Shown piece after piece: positions 30,708 to 41,295 of a stretch of 64,000 nucleotides of DNA. A program made the position numbers and the translations under genes. The DNA lies in contig JAKTTT010000009.1 of the NCBI GenBank assembly GCA_030581615.1, positions 124,001 through 188,000 on the forward strand. The letters are read 5' to 3'. Below the pieces are notes generated by a model that was given only the letters and a program-made list of their open reading frames with translations, searched no databases and was not told where the DNA came from. The stretch is from Alloascoidea africana (Eukaryota; Ascomycota; Alloascoideomycetes; Alloascoideales; Alloascoideaceae). The stretch's first letter is position 1. Every line of letters begins with the position of its first letter.

Positions 30708-32194
30708 ATGGTTGTTTACGATGGTGTCAAGTATGCTTGCGAGGTATGCCGTATTGCCTTGCATTTTTACTTTGTAGACATCCAAGGCTTGTTCTAACCG
30801 TTGCCCCTTTTTTTTTTTTTGGCTCAAAATAGCGATGTATAAGGGGACACAGAGTCACATCGTGTAACCATATCGATCAGCCGCTGTTTCCAATAAAGCC
30901 TAAGGGGCGCCCGCCGTCTCAATGCCAATCATGCAGAAACGCTAAGAAAAACAATATCCCAACTCCTACTGCTGATTGCACATGCTCCAAAAAGGCAAGA
31001 ACGTTGGCCATGGTAATGGCCATGCCGAAGCCCAAACCATGCTCGAACCCCTCGAATCCGGCCCAGCCGAGGAGAAATACCACCAGTTCCACGGGCTTGA
31101 GCCGATCACATTCACACGCAATCCATACTGCGGTGTGTAGATCGACCTCTATTTCGTCCCGAAGCATCAATCCTCTGGCTTCGGAGCCTGAGGGTGTTCC
31201 AAAATCCCATTCTACAGTAGACTTGGTTCGAATGAACAACACTGCAAACACTGCAAACAAAATTCGCAAGCCTGAGGTTTTACACTCTCATTCAAAGACG
31301 AATAACCAGTCGACGAATGCTCTCAGATCACTTTTGCTGAGCGGTAATGACACAGAGGTCAATACCCTTTCATCTAGTGGGTATCATATTGATACTCCTT
31401 CGTCCCGGTCGACTTCTCGACCATCCACTCCACACTCAATTGGTTCTATGAACTGCTCAATCGTATCTCCCGGCTCAAGTCTAGACGGGATCTCTGACTT
31501 TGGGAATGGCGTCAACAATAAAGGCGAAATCCATTACCAGCATTTCCAGCCTTTAGCTCCAAGTGGACTCCCCACGCCTGATAGACATACTGGTTCCTGT
31601 GACAATCAGTCTACCGCCCTTCCATTCTGCCCCTGTCAAGAGGATGGAGATGACTTGTTAGACATGGATATGTATGGGCTGGGGTTCTCGCCCATGAAAG
31701 GCGTCGGTTTGTACAATCTAGGCCTTTTGGATTCATTCCAAGGTTTCCCCGATAATAGCAACTGTGAAAGCATAGACCCTTTGACCAGCTATGAGATTTC
31801 CCAAATTTGCGATGAGGATTCGAGAAGCATGGACAGAGCTGTTGAAGTGGAGTGTCCGCTTTCTACACCAGATGAAGAGGCCAGGGCCATCAGCGATAAG
31901 GGGATAATACCAATCGATTACACCAGAACACAAAACAGACAAGTTGTTCTGGATGAAATTAGCAATTGCAACCAACAAAGGCGTAAAACAAATTGCGGAA
32001 GTTTCCAGAGACAAGAGCGCCTAGCATATGGAACTCCCAACGATTATGGAGCATTTGGCGCCCCATCTGTCAATGATACAGATTTTGCATATTATAACCA
32101 GAACATTGATCAAAGTATACCATCATGGCATGAGAACATACCACCTCAGGGTTTTAGAGAATACTACAAAAATGTTCACAATGATAGGCAGTGA
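30708..32194 (+). CDS. Copper-fist DNA-binding transcription factor
   Basis: Exons 30708-30743 and 30833-32194 give 465 aa. The N-terminus is a textbook copper fist: MVVYDGVKYACERCIRGHR, with zinc ligands C11, C14, C23 and H25, then KPKGRPPSQCQSC with the minor-groove GRP motif, and CTCSKKART. The 89-nt intron falls between C11 and C14. The rest is Ser/Pro-rich, with an acidic DDLLDMDMYGLGFSP patch (about residue 282-296) that looks like an activation segment. Only one FCPCQ motif appears, so the Cys arrays of Mac1/Cuf1 copper-sensing domains are not evident; Haa1/Ace1-type roles are equally possible. It is a nuclear regulator of copper or weak-acid stress genes, subtype not fixed. Confidence 0.92.
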
Positions 32195-32693
32195 AAAATT
32201 GAGAAAAATTTTTATTATTGCATTTTTTTAACTAGAGGTATAATAGTAAAAGAAACAGTGAAGCATGGTAGTGGTGGTGCCTTTCAACTTCAAAAAGTTA
32301 TCCCCAGTGAATGCCGTTTACGGAAGATCCGTCCACGTGATGCACGACGAATCGAATCAAATCACAGCTTTTTCTTTTAAACCCTCCCTCCTTTTTTTTT
32401 CTTCTTCTTCTTCTCTACCACTTCATCACAAAGATAGAAAAAAAAGCTACGTATATAATCTGTTGATTATATTTAAATCCAGGACTGCTTGGTTTTATTA
32501 TTACTTTTATAATTATTATCGTTCTAAAACAGTTAGTTATTCTGTTTTTTGTTGAAGGCACACAGCTCAAAGTCGAAAGTCCCACACACAGTGCTCAGTA
32601 ATTTGAAAGAACATTATTGTACACACAACATTGCAGTAGCTGGAGTAGCATTTACTATTATTAAAAAAAAATTAGTAAAAAGTTTCATAAGAA
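32195..32693. promoter_or_regulatory. NRD1 promoter and copper-fist 3' flank
   Basis: About 500 bp with a CACGTGAT site at 32334-32341 (about 355 bp before NRD1), a TTC/TTCT-rich tract at 32400-32414 and an A-tract just before the ATG. Confidence 0.45.
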
Positions 32694-34849
32694 ATGGCTG
32701 CTGTTGATAAGTTCACCGTTGTATTGGAGGAGCTACCTACTTTGAAACCTCCTGGTGTCTCCAAATCACGAATTCAAAAATTGACGGAATTAGCCGTTCT
32801 AAACCCTCAGGTATAAATCTTTCTTTTTTTTTCTTTCTATTAACTATTTACCTCACACTACGACACGAAGTGTTCCAAGAATTGTCCTAGGAACTAACAT
32901 TTAGACGGATATTAGAACGGGGAATTTTTTGTGGATAAACTGTATCAACAGTATAAGGCTACTCCTCCAAGCCATAAGTTAGGAGTAGTCTATGTAATTG
33001 ATTCAGTGGTTAGGGCATATCTGGATGAAGCACGTAAGATGGGCCAAATTATAAATGCCTCTGCCAATGGAGGAACTGCTGCTTCTGCTTGTTTTAAAAC
33101 GGAAGGAATTATTGAAGAGATTGTTGATGATATTCTCACCATTTTCCGGACACCAGATCAAAGGGCAAGCTTTATTTGAAAGAAAAAAAAAATTAAAAAT
33201 TCCATGGAAATGTTCAACTAACATGCAGCATTTCTTGCAATTTTTTTTTTTTTTAGAAGAAGATTGAAAAATTGGTTGATATTTGGGATCGTGGCCGTAC
33301 TTTTCAGCCATCTGTTATTCAAACCATTAGGCATAAACATTTTGGAGGTCCAGCTCCAGAACAGGGGAATCCAACATATGATACAGGCGCTAGTTCCAAG
33401 CCTCCAACTGTTCCAGATTCTAGCGCTCTTTTACAAGTTTTGTCCGCTTTAAAAGGTACTACTACTGCTAATAATATTCCTGGTGGTGGTGCTATTGCTG
33501 CTCCTAGCAGAGGATCATCATTTGGTCCTCCACCCGGTATTGCACAAATGGAAGATACTTCTGATCCAAACCAGAAGGCACAGTCGCTTTTAAAACTGTT
33601 AAGCAATAATTCTCAAATTGGTGGCAATATCAATATGGGAAATGTTGATCGGAACCGGTCCGATAATAATACGACGAGATATCGCGATTTTAGAGAAGGA
33701 GGAAGAAACCGATCGAGATCGCCTGTTCGTAGAAGAGGTATGGATTCTCAACGTGGTGGGCGAGGTAGATCAAGAAGCCCTTCATCTCGTGGTGGTGGTG
33801 GCAATGATGGTGGTCGTAGCCATAAGCAAGGTATTTCGGAAAACCAAGATGAAAAAAATGTTTTGGGCTCTGCTCATTATAGGCCTACCAATGTGACATA
33901 TGATCAATCGATTCCGCCGGGACAAATTAGAGTCTTGAGCCGTACTCTTTTCATCGGCGGCATTCCACCGTATATGGATAGGGATGAACTTTTTGGTATA
34001 TTACGCCCGTACGCAGAAGCCCAGAATATTACAATTAATAAGGAAAGAAAACATGCCTTTGTCAAGGTTTATTCCCGATCAGAGGCCGTTGCCGTTAAAG
34101 ATAAATTTGAAGAGTTTAATCAAAGTGGAGGCTTGTCTCTACGGGCTCGATGGGGTGTAGGTTTTGGCCCCCGAGACTGCTGTGATTATTCGAACGGTGT
34201 CAGTGTCATTCCAATTTCTAGATTGACGGATGCCGATAAACGATGGGTTGTGAGTGCAGAATGGGGAGGTACTGGGGGGAAACCTCTTGTTCCTGGTATA
34301 TGTATTGAGGAGCCAGATATTGAGATAGGAGCAGGTGTTTCCTCCAAGGCCATCAGCAAAAGAGTTCCTACCAATTCGACGAGAAACGGGCCCAAGTCTA
34401 CGAACCGGGAAGGCGGTTTTGATGGAAGCGAGCAGCAACAGCAACAGCAGCAGCATCATCATCATGGACGGGGGAATCCCAATCACACTCCTCTTGGTCC
34501 AAGGGAGGCTAATCCCAATCCCAAGCGTGGAGGCATGCCACAGCAGATTCCTCAACTGGGCGGACTTGGTCAACTTCCAGGGAACTTTATGCAAGGAGCA
34601 GGAGCAGGAACAGGAGCAACTGCGAATCCACTATCAATGTTTTTCTCAAACGGTATGCCGCCTCAATTTAGAACTGATGGAGCTCCTGTGCCACCTGGTG
34701 GTGGTGGTGGTGGTGGGCAACCACCGAATCAGCAACAGGCTCTTCAAACCTTACAAAGTATCCAGGCTCTTCAAAGTATGATGGCTATGAATCCACAACT
34801 TGCCTCTGCGTTTTTCCAACAACAAAATCAGCAAAATCCTTCCCAGTAA
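32694..34849 (+). CDS. NRD1: Nrd1/Seb1-type RNA polymerase II CTD- and RNA-binding termination factor
   Basis: Exons 32694-32810, 32916-33164 and 33257-34849 give 652 aa. Residues 1-145 form a CTD-interacting domain: GVSKSRIQKLTELAVLN, SHKLGVVYVIDSVVRAYLDEAR, then KKIEKLVDIWDRGRTF. An RS/RGG-rich linker follows (about 240-300). The RRM starts near residue 350 (RTLFIGGIP, HAFVKVYS) and runs into the extended Nrd1/Seb1 block RWGVGFGPRDCCDYSNG...RWVVSAEWGG. The C-terminus is Gln, His and Gly-rich. It directs early, non-polyadenylated termination of non-coding transcripts. The second intron uses a GC donor (AGG|GCAAGC) and is the only solution that keeps the DQR-KKIEKL phase. The first intron uses a weak GTATAA donor. 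Confidence 0.93.
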
Positions 34850-35203
34850 TCCCTTTCCTTTCCCCTGTGATTTAGATTCTAGTATTCTTCTCTTCACCAG
34901 AGAGACATTCTCTTCTTTTTTGTTTTTGTTTTTTAATAAAAATGAAATGAAATAATAAAAAAAGGGGGGATATCTGTGTCTTATGGTGGTATACGCAAAG
35001 ATAGAGAACTATTGATGTATCATTATTACTACGTTAGTGATTTAAGTATTTTTGTTTTATGATGATGCTCTTTTGTTTTTGTGTTTTTGTGTTTTTGTTG
35101 AAGAAATGGGCGTAAGGGTGTGTGTGTTATATCAAGAAATCGGTTTTAACTTGAAGAAATCCAGATGGTTGATTTTTGAAAGATTAGACGATTATTATCA
35201 GAA
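34850..35203. other. NRD1-TEX1 intergenic region
   Basis: 354 bp, T-rich, with AATAAA at 34935-34940 as a likely polyadenylation signal and GTTTTTGTTTTTGT repeats near 35070-35100. Confidence 0.5.
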
Positions 35204-36787
35204 ATGTCATCATCCGCGACAAGTTTGAAAAAACTCACGCCGATGGATACTCAGCCGTCGATATCGGTGGATACTGCAACACAATTTTTCCGAACTTTAC
35301 GGCTTCACACGTATAGTGAAAACGTTGGAGGACGGGGTCATCATCATCATCATGCTCAGCACCATGCTCAGCACCATCCTCATCTTCCTGGAGTTGGGTC
35401 CGGTGTCGGTGGTGCTGGGCTTTATTACAATTCTGATTCATCTGGATTACTCTCGGGGTCAGTTACCTCGGGGGGTGTAATGGGCGGCGGCGGCGGCGGC
35501 GGCTCATTATCATCTGGAGGAGGTTCACAAGGCATGATGATGATGATGAGTAGTGGATCAGGTGGGATAGGTGCCAGTAACAACAACAACAACAATAACA
35601 TCAGTTCTATTCGATTCATTGCATGGAACAATGTAGGAACACGAATAGCGTGTGGGAAGATTGATCGGGCAATACGAATTTGGAATCCTGAGAAGATGGA
35701 TCTCAAATTTTCAACCGAGATAAGACATGCACATGATAAAAGTATTGAGGGTTTATATTGGGATCCTTTACATCTCGATGTTTTGGCAAGTTGTTCAACG
35801 GATGGATATGTGAAATTATGGGATGTTAAGTTGAAAAAAGAGTTGAAAAGAGTAAGAACGGGGATTTCAAATATTGGGATAAAGTATTCTCCTGATGGGA
35901 AATATCTTGCTGTTTTAAGAAAGGTAAATTTTCAAATTTCAAATTTCAAATATCAAATCATTAAACATGAAACATGAAGAAAATGAATACGATTTATTAA
36001 CAACTCTTGATGAAGGATAATGTTATTGTTTTTCTGGATGCATTGGACGATTACAAGACATTATTTTCATTTAAATCGACGGAAACAGGATATGACATGT
36101 CATGGTCCAATACATCCGAGTTTATAATATTGACGGATGGAATGGGAGATATCACATTGTACAGTTTCCCCAATGAAAAAGTTGAGAAACGGAGGCAAAA
36201 TCGAGTGAAAATGATGGAACCCGAGCAGTCATCTGAACAAAATGGTGATGCAGATGGCGATGGTGATGAGAATGATGGGTTACAGTTGATGAAAATTCAC
36301 ACAATGACGGGACATCAATCGTCTGTAACGGTTGTTGTTTTTGATCCCAAGGGGAAATATATCGTCACGGGTAGTAATGAAGGTTTGGTTTCTGTTTGGG
36401 ATGTTGAGGAACTAATTTGTGTTAGAACTTTTGCACGAGTCGAGTAAGCATATATTTCTTTTGCCAGGGAGGGAGGGGATGAGGGAAATGGTACACCCCA
36501 TACTAACATTAACATTATGATATAGCAAACCGATTTTATCGATTGATTTTTCACACGATGGAGCGTTTCTTGCAATCTCATATGAAGGTGCCACAAACAT
36601 CGACATTGTACATGTTGAAACAGGAAAGTATGTATTTCAGGAAGTTCGAGATAATATGGCACCGTTCCCCATGGTTGCATGGCATCCTCTCAAATATTCA
36701 TTGGCGTATTGTGGTGATCCTGTAGGATTAAACATTTTGTTTATCAGTGGTGGTAAGAGGAATACGACGAGTAGTACAAAATACTAG
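35204..36787 (+). CDS. TEX1: THO/TREX complex WD-repeat subunit Tex1/THOC3
   Basis: Exons 35204-35923, 36016-36443 and 36526-36787 give 469 aa. After a low-complexity N-terminus (His-rich, Gly-rich, Met and Asn runs, about residues 45-140), WD40 blades follow: IRFIAWNNVGTRIACG..IRIWN, DVLASCSTDGYVKLWDV, IGIKYSPDGKYLAVLRKDN, YIVTGSNEGLVSVWDV and SIDFSHDGAFLAISYEG. The order and the GYDMSWSN and WHPLKYSLAYCGD blocks match THOC3. It acts in co-transcriptional mRNA packaging and export. The low-complexity leader is unusual for the family. The annotated end uses the in-frame stop after GGKRNTTSSTKY; an alternative last intron (GTAAGA at about 36754 to CTACAG before 36836) would instead end at 36909. 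Confidence 0.9.
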
Positions 36788-36856
36788 TATAGGAAAATAT
36801 AATGTAGTATTTATTCACACTATCACTATCTACAGATGGACCAAGACTTGGACATG

Positions 36857-38090
36857 TTATTTCATGCCCACACGATAGTGTCTCAACTGTTCCAGTACCA
36901 GAAATGTGACGATTGTATGGGGCCCCAGACGGATGAAAGCGGGCAGCCAACCACGAAAGGCAAAGCCCACACCTTCTCGTCTCACAGCGTCTGTGAGGAT
37001 TTGGAAAGCGCCAGGATGGTCTTTACCATGGGAAGCATTCATGATGCGTGTTTTCACAACATCGACGGGAGAACATACGGTGGTTGCAATGAGACCAGCA
37101 AGAAGACTCGCGGAGAAATGGGTTGTCTTTTTGTCCGGGTCGAATGAAAACCGCTTTACGAGCACCTGTTTGAACTCATCATAACTGACGACCTGGGACG
37201 CCGTCATGAGTACACCACGCGCACAGTTCGGTAGTACGCCACGGAACAGGGCCCGGGGGCCTTCCTCACGAGCGATGCGAACGAGTCCATCGACGGCATG
37301 GGCGTAATTACGGCGAAGGTTCGGTGCCAGGCTCTTGTCGTTTTGCATGCGGACGTTAATCACGTCTGCTGGGTTTCCCACGAGGCCGCCAACGGCTCCT
37401 GCGGCCATGGAGATTGGGAGAAGGATGTAACCCGGAGGAGTTGCGGTGGTGGAGCCGTCCATGAAGGTTGCAACGTATTGCTCTTTAAAATATTCGTATA
37501 CTGCAAATCTTGCTGTGGAGTAGGTTGCCTGGCGGAGAACCGACGCTGAAATTCCCGAGTAAAGGGCGAAAAAGCCTTCTTTTCGTAGCACCTGAAGCAG
37601 AGTCCCCAGAAGCGTTTGTCCTGGCTCATGGGCCGTTTGCAATCGCACTTTTGCCAAATCCAATGGATGCTAGGTTTGCTGAATGGTTAGTTTGATTGTA
37701 TATACAAGGCGCGGAGAGGCGGCGGCCAGCACGTAGGTGTCCAAAGATGTTAATTTTTTTTTTTTTTTTTTCACATCTTGTGTTGATGAAGCACTCACGG
37801 TCGCAAAGGCAGCGGTCATGCTGGAAAAGCCTAGAGGTGATCATTAGACTCTGGATTGTGGAGAGGAAGGGCAAAGTCTAATCCGGGGTTGAGCAGCGAT
37901 GCTTTTGTACTTACCACCATACCAAAACCTAGTGGGGGGGAAACGTTAGTAACTCAATACGGCAGTCGGCTGGACAAGTAGGTGGGTCGGGGGCTTACGG
38001 GTAGTGGACTTTCTTCGGGCTGGCTGGAGCAGGCGACGACGATGATGATGATGACGAGGACGAGGACGAAGACGAAGACGAGGCGGCCAT
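36857..38090 (-). CDS. DIC1: Mitochondrial dicarboxylate carrier
   Basis: Four exons (minus): 37999-38090, 37915-37928 (14 nt), 37799-37830 (32 nt) and 36857-37669; introns of 70, 84 and 129 nt. The spliced 316-aa protein runs from a poly-Ser leader through KKVHYP-FWYGG-FSSMTAAFAT-HPLDLAKVRLQT and so restores the first carrier signature across two junctions. Repeat 2 has GNPADVINVRMQND and repeat 3 has CSPVDVVKTRIMN; it ends HYRVGMK, as Dic1 does. It exchanges malate or succinate for phosphate across the inner mitochondrial membrane. The poly-Ser leader (TCN-rich codons) is not typical. It converges with TEX1, 70 bp apart or overlapping, depending on the TEX1 3' end. Confidence 0.94.
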
Positions 38091-38250
38091 GGCTGGGGGC
38101 TTGCTGGAGAAAAGGGTGTGGGAGTGAAGAGTGAGAGTGATGGAGCAGCACGGTACAAAAGGTGAAAAACAAGAAAAACGAGAAAGCGGTGATCTTTCGA
38201 AGCAATACACAAGCACAGGACTGGCAAGATACTGTTCAAATTACGCTATG

Positions 38251-38278
38251 TAGAGCTAGAGCTAGAGCTAGAGCTAGC
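38251..38278. repeat. Hexanucleotide repeat (GAGCTA)n at a gene end
   Basis: About four and a half copies; it covers the stop codon of the coiled-coil gene and its immediate 3' flank. Confidence 0.9.
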
Positions 38279-40307
38279 CGCTATAGTCCTCCTCCAGCGG
38301 CATCTCGCTGTACTCGATGATGTTGAGCCGGCGCGCGGTCAGAATGCTCAGCCGGTTCTTCTTGGAGTTTTTGCCCTTGTGGCCTCGCTTGCGCACCGCG
38401 ATGGGCCCGTCCGAGGCCGTGAGACCGTTCTTGATGGTGGACCTCGCCTGCTCGCGCTCCAGCTGGTCGATCTCGCTCAGCGACCGCACGGACTTCATCG
38501 TGATGATCTTGCGCCGGATCCGCGCCATGTCGTCGACCAGCACGTTGCAGAACTCCATCGTCGGGCCCATGCTGGCTCGCTTGCTGGCGTTCTCGCTGCG
38601 AAGCTCGCCGACCATCAGCCGGAGCGCGGCCTCTCGCAACTCGCCCAGCTCGCCCAGCCGGCGGTTGTCCTCCACGATCCGCCGCTGGAGGGCCTTCTGC
38701 TCGTGGAGCTGCTCCTTGAACGTGCGGACGAGCCCCAGATTGTGCTCCTTGCGCTGCTCGTACTCGTCCAGCCGCGACGCCAGCAAGGCCAGCTCCGCCG
38801 CAAACCGCTGCTCCAGCCGCTTCTCGCCCTCCAGCACCGACTCGTGAGCTACCTCCAGCCGAAGCCGCTCCGTCTGCGACTCCATCACCTCCCGCTCCAG
38901 CCGCCGGCACCGCGTGCTGAGCTCGGACTCGCTGCCAGCCGCCTCGCGCTCCAGCGCCTCCAGCGACCCGAGCCGCGTCTCCAGCTCCCGGATCCTCTGC
39001 TCTTTGCCCAGCAGCGTCCCCGACAGACCCTCGTTCTCCTCCTGCGCACCTTCCAACTGCTCTTTCAGATTCTGTGTCCGTTTCTGAAACATCGCGTTCG
39101 TCTTTGCGTACTCCGACGCCTGCGTCCGGAGATGATTGTGCTCCCGTCGTAACGTGTCTATAGTCAGTTGCAACTCGTCAATGACCCGTCTCGTGGAGGC
39201 AGATCTCGAGCCCGAAACCAGCCCCAGCCCCTGCCCCTGCCCCTGCCCTTTGAGAGAGGTCGTGGTCGTGGTCGTGGTCGTGGGCCTTACCAGCGTCCCC
39301 GGCCGGTTATACCCTAACTGAAAGGATGAGTTGAATGGCGCATTCAGCCTCTTCCCTGTCCCGTTGTTATTCTCTTCTTGATCGGTTTTCACCATATCAT
39401 CCCCCCATTCGGCTGAACCTGTCAACTTGGGAGATAGGTTGAACGAGGGAAGCCGTGGAATATGTGGATTGGGATCCAGTGTGGGCGCTCTTGATCGTGT
39501 CTGAACAGGTCCAGGTCCTCCAACAGTATTGTTATTGTTAATATCCTCGGATCTCGACTTTTGTTTCGGGGTTGGAAGCTTTTTCCCATGTAGTGCACTA
39601 GCAACCCCTTTCACACCATCTTCTTCATTTCCTCCCACATCTTTATCTAGGTGGTAAAAAAAATGGTCAGTAACTTGTTTGCAGCTTTCTAATATGCAAA
39701 GAAAACACACACGCTCACCTCTTGTAGACAAAGAGCCCGAAAAAGAGGCCTTGAACCGAATCCGCGCCATGCTGGCCTTGGACCTCAGCTTGGACATCCG
39801 TCCAGGACTCGGCGTCTTCCCATCATGGCTATACTCATGGTCATGGTCGTGCCCTGACATGCTCGTCTTGTGTCCCTGGCTGAACCCATGGTGGTGTCCC
39901 TGGTGGTGCCCCTGGCCCTGGCCCTGGCCTTGACCGCCCTCACTCTCTCCTTCAAAAGCCAGTCTCGAAACAGACTTTATCGTCCTCCTGTCCTCGCTCT
40001 CTGTTTCGTTCGCATCAGTGTCATCGTCAGAGTCGCTATCCAGCACCACGATGTTCTCCGTTGATGGAGACCCAAACGATTGTACCTGCTGGTGCTGGTG
40101 CAGTGAGTGCTGCTGTTGGTGCTGGTGCTGGTGCTGGTGCTGGTGCTGTTGTTGGTGCTGCTGGTTCTGATGATGGTCCCTGAGTCCTCTTTCAAGAGCA
40201 TCCTCGCTCTTGATCATTCTACAACATATGTCCAGAGTCAGTTCACCGCTGTCTCCTATTTTGGAGAAAGGGGAAGGTGGGACAAGAGAGGAAACTCACC
40301 GTAACAT
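38274..40307 (-). CDS. Coiled-coil protein of unknown function, about 626 aa
   Basis: Exons 40300-40307 (8 nt, ATGTTACG), 39719-40218 and 38274-39646. The first junction makes MLRMIKSEDALERG; skipping it, the ATG at 40217 gives the same protein minus three residues. The 72-nt second intron has a GTGAGC donor and CCACCTAG acceptor; it is in frame and stop-free, so retention would add 24 residues. The N-terminal half is disordered, with QHQHQHQ and GQGQGQGHH runs and acidic DSDSDDDTDANE. Residues about 310-540 form a long Glu/Arg/Leu coiled coil (IDTLRREHNHLRTQ onward). The tail KGKNSKKNRLSILTARRLN is basic. The last kilobase is strongly GC-rich. I do not recognise the family; a spindle-pole, septum or trafficking scaffold would fit the shape only. 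Confidence 0.72.
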
Positions 40308-41295
40308 GTTTGTCTCAACCTGGAGAAGATGCAAAATGTCAAGTTACAAAGAAAGAAAATATTTTGTTGGAAACCAACGAACGATTCAGGCGATTCTGAC
40401 ACTGCTTTTTGGTTTTGGTTTTGGTTTTGGTCTTGGTCTGGTCTCCTCGCCTACCTTCACTGATTGGCGCGTTACCCGCCTTCCACAGCACCACCCAGTA
40501 ATAACTGGATGATACTGACTGAGTGAATACTCTCAAATGGGAAAAGGATTTACTCTATTTACAGGTTTCTGGAATGTGTCGATAGTGAGAGTGAGAGTGA
40601 GAGTGAGAATAGCAATAAAAGTTTGTAAAACAGCAACATTATCAAAATTTCAGCAGCTTTTTTCTTGGGGGGGATTCGAATGATTGGATTTTTGAAGTAT
40701 TTGTACTCAAAAATTCATAAGATGGGGAGGTTTAAACATCTGATGAATTCTGGGAAATCTTATCTACTTCTTGTCCTCCTTCCTTTCATATTCATATTCA
40801 TATTCATACAAACCCCAATAGAGTAGTTATACTAATGCTTATCCATACAAGCAATGTTTCCAAAGATATTTTTTTCTATTAAAAACAAAAGAAAGTGTCC
40901 ACCGGCGGTGTATCTGATTTGGGATTGTTTGAGTTACAATAGCTTTCGATTGAGGGCGTGTGGATGCTTTTTGTATGGAGGTTAAGCGCTGTGTTAAGTA
41001 ACAAAAGATGAAAAGGAAGCATCAAGGGAAGAAGCACTATCTGAGTTTTGAGAGTATAGATGCGCTTTCAACACTGGAAAATTTCAAAAACAAGATTCTT
41101 ATATTTGGGAGATTGTTGTAAACGTCGTTAGTTTGTTTTGTGTCGGCTAATCGGCAGCTTTAGGGAGACCAGGTCAGTCAGGGTCTGCATGTTTGCTCCC
41201 TCTATTTTCTTCTTCCTCTCACCCCAAATGTACTTTCCAAAATTGTTTAACCATCTTTATACTATCGGATTTGAGATTGATTGAATAAACAAAAC
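40308..41295. other. Microsatellite-rich divergent intergenic region
   Basis: About 990 bp with GGTTTT units (40410-40436), GTGAGA units (40585-40606) and TTCATA units (40786-40807). Upstream of both flanking genes. No ORF or RNA gene recognised. Confidence 0.55.

Noticed and set aside
38281-39152. Long open frames on the plus strand and in a second minus frame, opposite the coiled-coil gene
   Set aside because: GC-rich codons remove stops in all frames; the sense frame has coherent coiled-coil heptads while the others give Arg/Leu/Ala-rich noise.
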